Assembly: GCA_013397795.1 (NCBI GenBank)
Contig: VZTJ01002655.1
Span: 123,400-187,399, forward strand
Direction of reading: 5' to 3'
Origin: Orthonyx spaldingii
Taxonomy: Eukaryota; Chordata; Aves; Passeriformes; Orthonychidae
Length of the DNA: 64,000 nt
The notes beneath the pieces are model-generated. The model made no database searches. It was not told where the DNA came from and saw only the letters and a list, made by a program, of their open reading frames with translations. Both the position numbers and the translations under genes were made by a program. Positions 29,500 to 42,700 of this stretch are shown in pieces. Positions within the stretch are counted from its first letter, which is position 1, and each line of letters begins with the position of its first letter.

Positions 29500-32400
29500 T
29501 CTATGTTGTTTAAAGAAATCCCCACCACCCCTGAATAAAAGGCTGTCTGCCCTGCCCTTTCCCCTGGTGAGCCATGAGAGAGCAAACAGCACGTGGCTGG
29601 TTTGTGTCAGTCACATCAAACTTTGTGGGTAGGATGGATAGAATAGGAAAAAAAGGAACAAGACTCTCTGCCTTTAGATGTTCATGGTCTTCAAGCCAGG
29701 AACAAAATTCAGATTTACAGTATTGCATGAATTATGTACTATAAAAAATATAAATAGAATATTGGCATTTAAAAAAGAATGAATGTTTTTACATAACTGT
29801 CTCCCCTGCAGCAAGAGCTATATGGATATGCTAAAAATAAGAATCCAGATATGAAGAAGGAACAAATGCAAATTGCTGGATGACAATAACATTATGTTAT
29901 ATACATTATAACTTCACCCTGGGGCTAGGCTTGTGCAGCCAGCCACGTTACTCATGGGCTGCTCAGGTGATACCTACAAGATCAATGCACTCTTCAGGCA
30001 GAAATTAATTCCCTTTGTTGGGCCAAACACATTTGAAGTGGAGACTTTTTTGAAGTGGAACAAAGTCCTGTGTTGCTGTCACAGAGTTTGATTACACTGA
30101 GTTAATCTGCCCCTGATTTTCGGTACGTAAGGGTTGTAAATGAGGAGTTGTGTGTCTTTTAATTAAAGAGTTCTCCATGGTCAGGGAAAGAGCTCTGTGG
30201 TGGGAATAGCCACAAAGTGATGGTGTGAGCCCATCCCAGCCTGCTCACAGCCATTTTTCATGCTCCTGAAGATTTCATGGCTCATCCTCCTGAAGGTGAC
30301 TGCATCACCATGGGCAGCATGGCCAGCACTGCAAACCACAGGTCCAGAGACTTAATTCAGGTTTGGAGTCAAGGATCCAGCACAAACATTTCAGACACAT
30401 TCAATTCACAATGTTCTAAATGGAACCATGGCTTTTATATTTATACACCTCACTTTTGGAACACACCACCTCTGAGAAAGGTTCTTTAATTTCACCTCGA
30501 CCGTGGAGTGCCTTGCTGGCTGCTTAAATCTCTCCCCCACGCCTCTCCCCCAGACGACCTCACCTATCAGTGAGAAATTGGTGTTGTGCCTGATTGCACA
30601 AACCAGCCCAGCCTTTTACCTGGGAGCTGTGCCACAAATAACTTCCATTATATATAGGGGGTGTTTCTGATGCTGCTATCAGAAAAGAGAAGATAAAATG
30701 CTTCAACAGGCTTGCTTAGATGCTGAGGAAGCACTTGGCTGTGCAAAACAGCCATTTGTATCACAGGACAGCCCAGCTTTGGCTGGAAGACAGTGGGGTG
30801 CATCCCCACCAGACCTCTATAAGCATGGCCAGAACATTTTTATGTCCTTCTGTCTTAACAGCCACCTGCAGAGAGGCTGTGATGTGTAACAGGGAGGCGA
30901 TGAGGGGGATCGCCTCAGGCCAGTTACATTTCTCTACTTTTTCTCCCAGGCAAAAGCAATTTAGGTTTAATAGTATATTAAAAAAATATTAAACCCCTTA
31001 TTGGAGTTCTTCTTGCGCAGGCAAAGAGAGGAGAAGGACTTTGTGAGCCCATCTGCAGTGCATTAGTCGGTAAAGGATTACATTAACGTACTCCCGAAGG
31101 TCACAGAAGGGCTCTTCTCATCTCATTTCAGTACAGAGTTTACCCCAGTGCTACAGTGTTTAGCAAAGACAAGCCCCAGGGTCGCTCTGAACTTTAATTA
31201 CATGAAAATAACCTGCTAAGAGGTCCTTTCGTTTTGATAATTTACAGTACCAGCTATTGAAATGAGCTTTGCAATTGATTTGGGAAATACACAAAATGAC
31301 ACTTCCAGCCCAGCCTTTTGTGGACACAGGACAATTCTCTGTCTGCTTAACAGCTGTAATAGCCCAAGACGAGGCTTTCCTACAATAATTACACTTTCTC
31401 TGGAATTTATTGAGGTTCAAACTTTCAGTTGTCTGCTGGGAACACTTCATTTATGCACGAAGCATCTCAACCCACTTATGCAGAAGAAAAAGCAGGGAGA
31501 AACAGGCACTTATTTGAACACACAACTCTCCATAGATCTCTTACTCTTTTTTTAACTGATAGCTAATGAAGATACAGATTCCTTGTGCATTTTTGTGCCT
31601 GCCCAGAGCCCTTAGGGGCATTTTGGAGGCAGTGAAAGCTTGAGGAAACAGCTATGAGGCAACTTGGGCTGTGACCAAGTGTCTTCCAATGGCAATTTTT
31701 ATTTTCTTCTAACACAACAGAACTAAATATTGTCATCTTGTGACTATTATCTTAAAAATAAATAATCTGTGGTGTTCTTGCTTGCTCTGGTATCACTTTC
31801 CTACACTTGTGCACACATTCACTAAGATGCCACCCAGCTAAAAGCATTAGAGCCACCACAAACAGATGGGTTTGCACAGGGCATGGCCACAACGATTTCA
31901 GAGGTAGGGGACATCTTCCTCCCCCCAAATCACTTTAGAAAACAAAGAATTCGATTCTCACGTTGCAGTGGCTGTGTAGGGCCATCCAAGAGCCAGGTGA
32001 TAACTCACATCAGCTTTAGAGGTGGGAAACTGCCTCATGGGGCTGGCGAGGGGAGGAAGCTGAACTGATATTTCCTTCACGTATCTGGAAGCTACATGTT
32101 CCTCATAACACAATTTTGTGCTAATCTTCAATTTGCTGTACTGGGAAGCTTTCCCCTGGTCAGCAACCAGACACATCAAAATTACAGTGAAGTCACTGTG
32201 GGAAATAACATGAGTTTCCTCCTCCTTCAAATTAAAAGGAGGGAGCAGGCCGGACAAGGAACACGCTGCTGCAATAGGACTTGATTGACTTTAATGTGGA
32301 AACAGTTGCACAGTTTAATATATTTCCTTGCCAGAAAACAGGGAATTTGTTTCCAAAAGGGCAAAGGCCTCTGGGATGTGTTCTGATTCTTTGTGATTCG

Positions 32401-33600
32401 ATCTGTGCTGCTGTCAATGATTTACCGCAGCGTTTCGGAGCCTGGTGGGCTCCGTGCTCCTTCCAGCAGCCCTGAAAACTCAAAAGCTTTGGTTTGCAGC
32501 TGATCTGTAGCAAACATTTACATGTGGCAAAGCAATGTGGCAGAGCCTGGGTCAGCTCTGTCCCTTGATGCTGTCTCTGTGCTCACTGGCTTTAACACCA
32601 GGCCAGGCCACAGCGTGCAGGGAGCTCCAGGCATTGCCTTCCCACAGGTAAGTCTGCTCCCCTCCCCACGTTTCCATGCAGGAATTACCAGCGCGTCAGT
32701 CACCCCATCAGTTTTGTCTCGACTTGAGGCATGTGCACAAAGCTACCAGGGAAAAAAAATAAATATAACAATTGGCAGTTGTCCAAAGCCCAAGCCAGGC
32801 ATCGTAATTCCTTCTTAAAGGAACTGTTTGCAGAACGGTTTTTCTTTTACAGATGACTGTTAAGCCTTCTTAAACTTCCTTACTGAAATTACCATGCTGG
32901 GTTTGGGCACTTGAAATGAATTCTCTATACAGGATGATTTATGAGTTAATATTTTTCATATTCTTTTGCATTATAATTATTTTACATTTGGCAACATGAA
33001 GCTAACAAGTGCATGTGAATAACCCAATTTTCAATCCAAGCCAGATCCTCGTACCTCAGTTCTTTTTCCATGAACAATATTATTAACCTATCCGAGTGTC
33101 ACTTGGGCTTTGAAGGAAAGGAATAAACAAGTTACATTTTTTCTAAAGCTATAGTGTCATGATAGGGAAATGGGTGGATTTTTTTTTATGCAGCTATTAA
33201 TTTCAGGCTTGGTGTAAAGGCAAATATGATTTAGAAGGATCAAAAAAAGGTATCAGTGATAATTGGAACATGGAGACAAGGAGAAGGCGGAAAGGAAAAA
33301 AAACTGTGGTAGTGATACACTTAATTATGAAGGCTTATTCCGATAATCCCTTTTGAAAATGAACAAAGACAAGATTTTTGATGTTTGATGAACTTATCAA
33401 ACAAGGCAGAATAATGAAGAGGTAAATGTAAAATCCAATCAAAGGTGAGCCAATTAAGTACTTCGCGAAGTGCTGAAGGATGCAGCCCACAAATCCTCCT
33501 GTCAGAGCCCAAAGGCATCAATACCTGTGTGTCCTCCAGCCCTGGGTTTGTCTGCAGGCTCCTGGGTTTTCATCTCACCCACAGATCTGCATCCACAGGC
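29500..33600. other. FYB2-C8A intergenic DNA
   Basis: No convincing exon, RNA gene or CR1 copy seen. Open frames here are short and lack paired splice sites. The proximal C8A promoter should lie near its right end. Confidence 0.5.
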
Positions 33601-33667
33601 TCCCTTACTGAGCTGCTGTGGCTTTCATTTAGTAAATCTCTCTTCCCCAGCCCCTGATGAATCCCCA

Positions 33668-33720
33668 ATGAGCTCCGTACCTCTGCTAATTACCAATATT
33701 TCTCTTTGGACTGCAGTCTT
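33668..33720 (+). CDS. C8A: C8A exon 1, signal peptide
   Basis: ATG at 33668 opens MSSVPLLITNISLWTAV and ends in phase 2 at a perfect GTAAGT donor. Phase 2 is exactly what exon 2 requires. The hydrophobic core PLLITNISLW suits a signal peptide. The start context is weak (C at -3), and sequence identity with mammalian leaders is not expected. No better candidate was found upstream. Confidence 0.62.
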
Positions 33721-36700
33721 GTAAGTGAAACAGACTGCTCATTAGTTAATCACCAAAATAATAATAAAAATAATAATGTTCTGACTCAGAATAAACTCTC
33801 AAAATGCTTCGAAGGCTGTGGCAAATGCAGGGTTGTATTTGCAGGCCAGAGATTGCTCCTCAAGACAAAGGAATGGCTCCTACAAATGAAGGTTTTAGGA
33901 GAAGGGACAGAACTAGAGATTGTAATGACTGGGCTGTGAGGCAGGAGAAGGATTTTCTGGCTGTTGTGCAGTGATATTCAGGTCTGTGCAGAGACTCTGA
34001 TCCAAGGGCCACTACAATACAGTACCTTTGGCATTTTCTCCCTTTATAATATCCCTTCAGTTATTTTATTCTTCTCAGAATTTATGCATTTTGCTTTAGA
34101 AAAAGTCAACCAACAAATTCTTAGTCAACATCCTTTGTACCTCATTCTCTCAGCACTGTTGGTGCAGCCGTTCCCACCACTCCACAAAGTCCATGGAAAC
34201 CAGGAACTGATTTCATTCCCGCTGGGAAAATCCTGACCATGAGTTCATGCTGGTGTGAAAAAAGTGACATCAAAACAGGCTCAGTAGTGAAAAACATCCC
34301 TGCTCCTGGAAATTGTGATGTGCTTCTGAAAAGAAAGGCAAAAAATTAGCTTTTCTTTAAAACCTGTCTCTTCACAACATTCCTTCTGTTGGTCACTTTA
34401 GATATATATATATATATATATAATTGCAATCTACCTATTGAAAAGGGCAAAGATCTCATGGGAGGGCAGGAAACCCAAGACTTAATCCCCAGGTACTGCA
34501 CCTGCAGGCCCTGATCAGTTCTGATGGTGAATCCCTGGATGGGACATCTTAGGATGCTTCCCATTTCCTGAAAAACAGCTTCCTGGTGGAAAAAACACAC
34601 ACACAGAGATCATTCCCCTGCTTCTAGCCTCCAGCCCCTCTCAAAACACAGCTTCAAAGACCTTAGACCACTCTGTCTTCCCCTTCACAGAAGAAGCAGC
34701 AGAGATGTTAATTCTCCAGCTCCTGTCGACTGTCAGCTGAGCCAGTGGTCAGGATGGACTGATTGCTTCCCTTGCCAAGAGAAAAAAGTAAGGATCCACT
34801 GTAATGTATTCATTTATCTTCAGATGTGTCTGTGATGAGGATGTACACACATTAATTATATATATTATACATATTCATCATTCTGAAGCATCCAGTAAAC
34901 TCATCCAAATATGATGGAAATGCTCCTCTGCTAGAGAGGCTCTTACTTACCCTGGTGTAAACTGGGGAATAAATTCATTCAAGGCAGCAGAACAGGAGAA
35001 GCAAAATCAAGGCAAATGATGGAAGAATCAGGCCAGAATATTTGCCCAAGACTTTCTTCCTTTTCTATCTCAGATTTAATTAAGTATCCCCTGATTCTTA
35101 ATGCAAATAGTCCAGTGAGAAGAGATTAGAAACAGCCTTCATGCATCAGCTCCTGTTCTCATACTTCTCTATCATTTCACATATGTCTTCATAATTTGAG
35201 AATTTATTTTCAAATACCTGACATAATTCTGCTTTCTACTGAGTTTATGTTATCCCTGCATTTTTTTGTTCCTGTGCTTATAGACAGTATATTATCGGTA
35301 AATAATGTGTCTCTTCTCCCTTTCCCTTTTTTTTTCTTTTTCCCTTCCTAGTTTAAAGAGCAGCAGTTCTCATTAATAATCCATCAGAAATGTTGCAGGA
35401 TCAGTGTTGTAATTAGTGTCTGTGTCCATCTGAGCCTGGTGCGTTGCAGGACAAAGCATATGCAGCTGGAAAAATGCCATATTTTTCCAAGGTATAAAAC
35501 AGAGATATTTTTAAAACAGCCATTCCAGCCCCCTCTAAGTTCACATGTATGAACTCCAGGCAAATCTGAGCTCCCAACTCCCTGCTGACTCTCCTCCACT
35601 TACCATGCACGAAGCCTTTAAACCGCACACACACACACAAAAACAGGAATATGGACCAAAATGGTAGTTTTGATTGCTGTATGGCCTGTGGGGGTGATGT
35701 CTCTGGGGGATACAAGTGGCTGTGTCTCTGTGCAGCACCGGTACCGGCGGCTGGAGCGGCCAGCAGAGTTTGGAGGGCGACAATGCGCGGGGCACCTCTG
35801 GGATGAGCAAGCCTGTCGAGCTGAGACAACGTGCACAGGGCCACCAGGGTGTGGGCAGGACTTCCAGTGCAAGGAAACAGGTGAGTGACCCAGGCACAAA
35901 CTCCTGCCAGAGAGGTTTTGGTCCTGGGGGATATCAGCCCCTGCCCCAGGCAGCAGGAGGGTGAACCAGTGCAAGAGAAAGCAGGAAATTTCCCCTCTTT
36001 AGTTCTTTCCCCCCAACTTTTATGGAGATCTGTCCATGTTACACTCAGATTTGGGTAGAAAAGGAGGCTGTGTGAACACGGAAAATGTGAATTTTTCAGT
36101 GGAACAAAGAGAGCAGGAATATTCTGCTCCAACTGCTGTGCTGTGCGCTCACACTCGCTTCCACAGGCACAACGCTCCCGCATCGCGCTGCTTTCTCCCC
36201 TGCTAAAGACAGTTCAATCACTAACCCAACCAGCAATCTGCTGGGGTGATTTAGTTATTTTTAGCCATCTCGAGCTCTGAGGATTAGGATATAAAATGGC
36301 TGTTCTCTGAAACTTTGACTAGCCTTGACAGATTTTTGTTTCCACACAAGTGGCTCAAACTTTCATCCTGAGCATTTAATGAAAATTCTCCTGAAATTTG
36401 GAGCCACAGGTCAGCTCTGTGACCAGCTCATCAGCTGGAGCAGGTTATCATCACTCCACTGGGGTAAATTAAGCAGTGCCAGTTCCCTCTTCAAGGCTTT
36501 CTCCACACTCACAGAAGCAAAAGCCCTTCCACATTGCCCTTCCTGCAAATATCCATTCTTGCACTCTAATTATTGCAATAAACTCCCCCAATGCCTACTG
36601 CAATGGGAAGAGGAAAAATTTAATAAGATGGAGTTGACTTCCTTAAGCCAAGGAGTAAAAGATATTCCTATAGCAACTTTCCAAGGGCATGATTTTAGAA

Positions 36701-39700
36701 AATGAGGTCAGGACAGTGAAGTGACCTCACCTTGATTCCCACGCCATGGAAGCCCATGGGAGTGGCCAGCTTGGACTCTGTGCTGTGCTTAGGTCGCAAA
36801 GGCTTTCCCCCAGGAGCTTGGAAAAGTAAAAATTCCCAGTGGAACAGCGCTGTGTTTAACACCCAGCATGACTCCTTGTGGCCCTGAGATGTGGGTGAAA
36901 AACAGCACAATCAGTGCAAGCTGCCAGCCAGGATTTCTGGAGGGCGGATAAGCCACCGCCTGCATCTGTGCACTTTAGGGCGCTGCATTAAACGGCATCT
37001 TGTGTGCAACGGAGACAGAGACTGCAGAGATGGGTCTGATGAGGATAACTGTGAGGATGAAGATATTGAAAGCCCTTGTGAACATCTGTTCCCAATCCCA
37101 GGGGCGGAAAAAGCGGTCCAAGGGTAAGTAATTAATCAATAGCTGTTCCTCTAGCAATCAAAACAGGATTATGTTTCTTATATTGCTCTTCCTTGGTAAT
37201 AGCAATGATCCATGAATTGATAAGGGGATGTACAGAACCTAAAGGGGAGGTGCTGTCCCATGTGACCATGGGTAGCAATGAGGGTTCATTCCAGCTTTTA
37301 TTTCAAATTCTGTCTCGGATCTATTACCCGGCCTTGGCCTCTCCCAGCCACACTGTACTTGTGATGCCCTCTTTATACTCCTGTAAAAATACATCTCAGT
37401 TATCTCACAGCTTTCTCCAGTTGTTAAAAGTAAGAGACTAAAGCAAACGGCAGACTCTGGAGATGCAGCACCCTGCTGGCATTCATCCTTAAGGAGATTT
37501 AACTCCAGGATTTAGGACTTCAGAGCACAGATTCAAGGCAGAGAACCTGAGCTCCACATGAGTATATGTAAATACTCCTATCCATGAAAAGCGTTTCCCT
37601 GTTCAGTTTCAAATTTTGATCAGGTGATACAGGCAAAAGAGAAATCCAGAACAACTTGAAAGGCAAATTGTGCACTGTGACATTTCTTGTTGTAAATCTT
37701 GTGTTTTCACCCAGCTACTGCTCAGTTTTACTTGGAGAACATGGCCCTGCCTGTGACAGGGGGGTTGGAACGAGAGGGTCTTTAAGGTCCCTCCCAACCC
37801 AAACCATTCTAGGATTTTATGAATATGGGCTACATGATGAGAATGGAGCCAGCCATTGAATAACTCTCCCATTAGCTCGATCCAGCACTCTCTGGAGTCC
37901 ATGAGATAAAGGTCTCTCTGGCCCCAGGGCCTGGGAGGGTCCATCAAAAGTTTTACAAGGCATGCATTAATTTTCACTGAAAACCTGGTTTAATTCTGGT
38001 CTCTGAAGTACTTCTCCTGTAGAACACACAATAGCAATGGCATTTGCTATCTTAGTCCTAAAGATGGTTCCCTGTTGAGAAGTGCTGCTGTCTAGTTTGA
38101 ATAACGCTTTCACTTTGGGTCATGGAATTACATGGAATACTAAGTAATAGGAGGGATTTCAGAGGGCAGCAGCTGTGAGGGCTGGAGAGCAGGAAGAAGG
38201 AGGAATAAGGAAATAATAAGTGACAGACTTGGCAAAGCACAGGCTTCATGTCTAGGGAGGGTGTTAACTACCCTGAGAAACGGGACCCTTATTAAAAAGA
38301 AAGAGATGAAATTAAGATAGAAAATAATTGCAGAGAATGCCAGGAAGCACTTTGTGACAATAAGATGCATTAGGCTCAAGAGGAACCTGGAGGAATTCCA
38401 GGACTTTGGGACTTTCATAGCTGTACTTGCAGGGAGGGGCTGGGCAACTTCACTGATTCGTTCCATTTCTCGCATGTGAGTCCAAACTTTTATGTCTTGG
38501 AAATAAAATGGCTGTTTGTCTCCTGGTAGCTTTGGGAAGGAGACAGCAATAAGATAACAAACCCAACCCAACTTTAAGTTCTATTCCAGTTCCTCAGCAG
38601 ACCTGAGGATAGATAACTTGTAGTGTCAGGAGAACCCGTGACAGAGACTGAGGAAATTAAACCGGAGCTATGGATAACTTCCTGAACGCTACTTCTTTCC
38701 CAGATACAACATCCTAACACAGGAATGGAGGCAGAATATATACGACCCTGGATTTTTTGGAGGGCTCTGTGAGTACGTGTACAACGGGGAGTGGCGGGAG
38801 CTGCAGTACGACGCTGCCTGCGAGCGCCTGTACTACGGAGATGACGAGAAGTATTTCCGGAAGCCTTACAACTTCCACATATACCAGTTCCTGGTAAGTG
38901 CTTCTGGAGGCCAAATTTAGCAGCAATTTCCCAGCAAAAAGCCAAACTTCCCACAAAGATATTAGGTACATTCCATCTGTAGGTTGTCTTTAAGGTACCT
39001 CAACAGGCACTCGACGGTGTAAATGCTGATTTATGGCACGTCAAGGAACTAATGGGTTTTATGACCCAGGCATCCCCACTGCTTCCTTTGGCCCAGTCAG
39101 AGCCAGGGGAAAGTTGTTTTCCTCTAAATTCTGCTATTAATGAGCTGTAGAACTTGCACCAGCCTTTTGCCTCTCTAGGGATGGAGTTGGCTGGGTGTAA
39201 AATGGTACTGATGCTGTTGGTTCAATCTTTGAAAATATTTTAAGTCTACAGTGTGGCTACAAGGCACATAAATCCAAATTCTGAGTGAGACAGGGATCCT
39301 GGAACTCATCCCCATGGATCACAAAACCTACAGTCCATGAGGTCACACCTGATGTTGGACACTGATCCAAGCAGAGCAAGGATTCATCTTGGATCTCCCA
39401 CATAATAAGTGGGTGCCTTGGCCACACTGTTGAACATTCATCATGTTTTTTGACATGAATGAATGAAAACACATTATTCCTGGGAAATATTACTCCATGC
39501 AGGTAGCTTTCACGTCCTCCCAGCAGGCAGAGTCCCTTAGTCCCCAGTTTGAACACTGGGGCTGGCTTTTTACAGAGCTGGCAAATGGCACAGCCCAGAT
39601 TCAGCAGAGCTGCTCGATTCCACATGCCAGCAAAGTAGAGCTGTCAAGGAAAAGGTCACTTCTCTAAAACACAGGCAAAACAATGTTTGTTTTCTAGCCT

Positions 39701-42700
39701 TGCCATTGTAAATAGAGGTTGAATTCTTTTTTTTTCTAAATAAATTCATCCAGAAGCAGGCTGGAGAGAAAAAAAAAAAATCAGTCCAAATCGTTAGGAT
39801 TTGGCAGCGCTGTAAGGAACTGGAAGGAAGGTTTTATAATGGGAAGTGTCAGGCTGTCTTAATAGGTACCATTACCAGCTCTGGCTTTGAGTGGCTAAAC
39901 ACAAACCTCTCCCCTGCTTGGAGATGGATGAAGAAAAATGCTTGGCTTTATCCACATTTCTCACATACTTCCAAATGAAATGGCATGAGACTTAATTCCT
40001 TATTCCACATTCACCAAAGTCAGTGCTGGTGCTGTCAGGAACATCATGGGCTTTAACAGAGGTACTATCAGCTCCTTCAAGAAATCAAGATTAAAAAGGA
40101 AGGAAAGTACCTGAAAAATTAATATCTGCTCCTTTCATTTTAGGCTCATGCTGATTCTGGATTCACTTCTGAGTTTTACGACGATTCAAAGGACCTGCTC
40201 GATGCCCTTAAAAGTGATAAATCCACAGCAGCAGGCTTCACCATTGGAATTGGTCCTGGGAGCGGTGCTGTCATGTTAAACCTGGGCCTCACTTTGTCAG
40301 GTGGCAAAGGATCCCTGAAGAATTTCACACAATACAATGCAAAGGTAAAAAAACCCCAACCAAATCAGTGATGCATCTGCTCCAGTCGTATCATCTGTGC
40401 ATCGCATGGTCTGGCTGTAACTTATGTCAGTTTATTCTCTCAATTGCATTTTTTAACACAGGGTAATTGTACCTTAATTTGTTCATGTAATTGCAAATGT
40501 ATGATCATTAGTAATCCTGTTTGCTGTTCTTGGTGTGTTTTAGCAAACAGGGAGCGGGAATAAAATTGAATTACGGAGTGCCACAGCACATGTCATCTCA
40601 CCCCATCCTGTTTCATGGCCACATTAAGCACATAAAAAAAAAAAATGGTTAAAAGTGACGATGAGGGAGGAGGAAATATCAAGATGCTGATCAAAACAAT
40701 CATCTTCAGGGAATGATCTCCGGTAGCAGATATATCTTGCTCAAATTAATACGAGCTGCCTTGTGATGGGGAAATAGGCCACTTTTTACAGGAGGTTAAA
40801 ATACCATGCTGAAAAAATAGCACCTGGTAATAGGGTGTACTTCTCACAGAGGGTTTACATCATGGACTGGCTGTGATGACCTCTTTCCAATCTAATAACA
40901 TGAGTGCTGGTATTTCCCACATTTACTGTGCCCCATCTCCACTTCTCTCGTGGCTGCTGACAGAAAACAATAAAGAAGAATTACTTTGATGGTGTTCCGA
41001 GTTAAAACGCCCTTAAAAGCTGTTTGAAATGAGCACCATTATAGTATTTACTGTGCCCTTGTCCAGACTCTCATGATGTTTGCAGCTAAATGATGATCAG
41101 TTATTGGAGGAATCATTTAAAGGGCTGCTCATGTTGCAGTGGAGACTTGTCCAAAGCAATGGCAAATATGGAGGTGGAGCCTTGGAGCTGATGGTTTCTC
41201 CAGGAAATTCTCCCTCCATCAGCATCTTCCTGGCCAGGGAATCTCCCCTGTGCTGGGCTGGGCTTGACCCTTGTGCTTTGTCACTGGTTGAAGCTGTGCA
41301 AAAAGCAAAAAGGGAATAAACAGCATGAAAAGGAAACCAGAAAGAGAAACTGCAGAAATGGAGAATGGAGGGGAAGCATGGGGAGCCCAACTCTGATCAT
41401 ATTCACACATCAATAAAACCCCCCAAGGCCCTCCACCTCCTGCCAGAGCACATAAGAGAGAGACTTTAAAAAAAGAATTACCATTATTTAATTTAAACTT
41501 GGGCTTGTTTTCATGCCTTCAACATATACTGACAGTCAGAGACTCAGGCTTTCCCCTGCAAGCCTAAAGACTAGAAACTAATTTGTGTAAATTAAATTAA
41601 TGTTGACTGCAGCTCCTCTTTTCTTTACCTGCAGAATGTTGGATTCATTAGAGCCGTGACCAAGGTGCAGACAGCCCGCTTCAAGATGAGAAGGGACAAC
41701 ATTGTTTTGGATGAAGATGTGCTGCTCTCCCTGCAGGACCTCCCAGACACCTACAACTATGGCATGTATGCCAAATTCATCGACGACTATGGCACCCACT
41801 TCATGACATCTGGCACTATGGGGGGTGTCTTTGAGTACATCCTCGTCATCAATAAGGAGGAAATGCAAAGAAAAGGTCAGAAAATCAAAATATATTCTCT
41901 GTTCTCAGCTTTCTGCTTTAAACCTGGTGTTTCTAGCCATGTGGCCTGGGATTAGCTTCAGTGTCACCAACTGTGCTTCCTGTTCTGATTTCAGAAGTAT
42001 CTGGGTGAGGGTTTGGTCATTGAGGAAGGAACCTGAACATTATTTTCTCCATTTTTTCAGTGCCACTTGCTAATCTTCTCCTGTTCCTTGTCATCTTTGC
42101 TCACCCTGAATGCTTAAAGGCTGCAAAGCCATCCGGAGCACAGCAAATCAGCCCCCTCACATTTTAGGCTGTTCGTAGTGAGGGCTGCAATTTCCTGTAA
42201 ATGGAAATATCACACTGCACTGGGCAATACCTCCTCCACTTTACTCTGCTTAGTGTCACATCTGAAGACTAACAGAGCCCTGTTAGCTCCAGTTCTCAAC
42301 AAATTGGAGTGTATGAGGCTGGAGGGCCGTCCCTCTAAATCTCAGTTAGATAAAACACCCACTGCAGATGCCGAGAGTGTGAGAATTGCCATTGCTGGTG
42401 AGTCAAAGCAAAACATTTTTCCTAAACAAAAACATGGAATGCAGAACAATAATATGGGATTTTAGCTCACTAACCCAGTTGTTAACTTCTGTAAAGGTGT
42501 CAACAATGCAATAGATCCCACTTTTTCCAAGAGCCGTCACTCTGCTGTGCTGAGGGTACCACTGCCTTGGTAACTCCAGGCCAGACACTGATGCAGAAGG
42601 AAATTGTGATCTTGGACAACAGGTGCAAATTGCTGTAATTTCAGTAATTTCAATAATTTTCATGGTTCTGCCCCAGATTCTGCCTCTGGTCTGGAATGGT

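Noticed and set aside
33964..34236. Plus-strand frame containing EKVNQQ, recalling the human C8A leader
   Set aside because: No usable donor in the right phase, and the hydrophobic part lies after the motif. The exon at 33668-33720 fits far better.
35413..36183. 256-codon minus-strand open frame over C8A exon 3
   Set aside because: It is the antisense of a conserved coding exon, runs through a CA repeat and has no recognisable domain. The exon itself fully explains the open frame.
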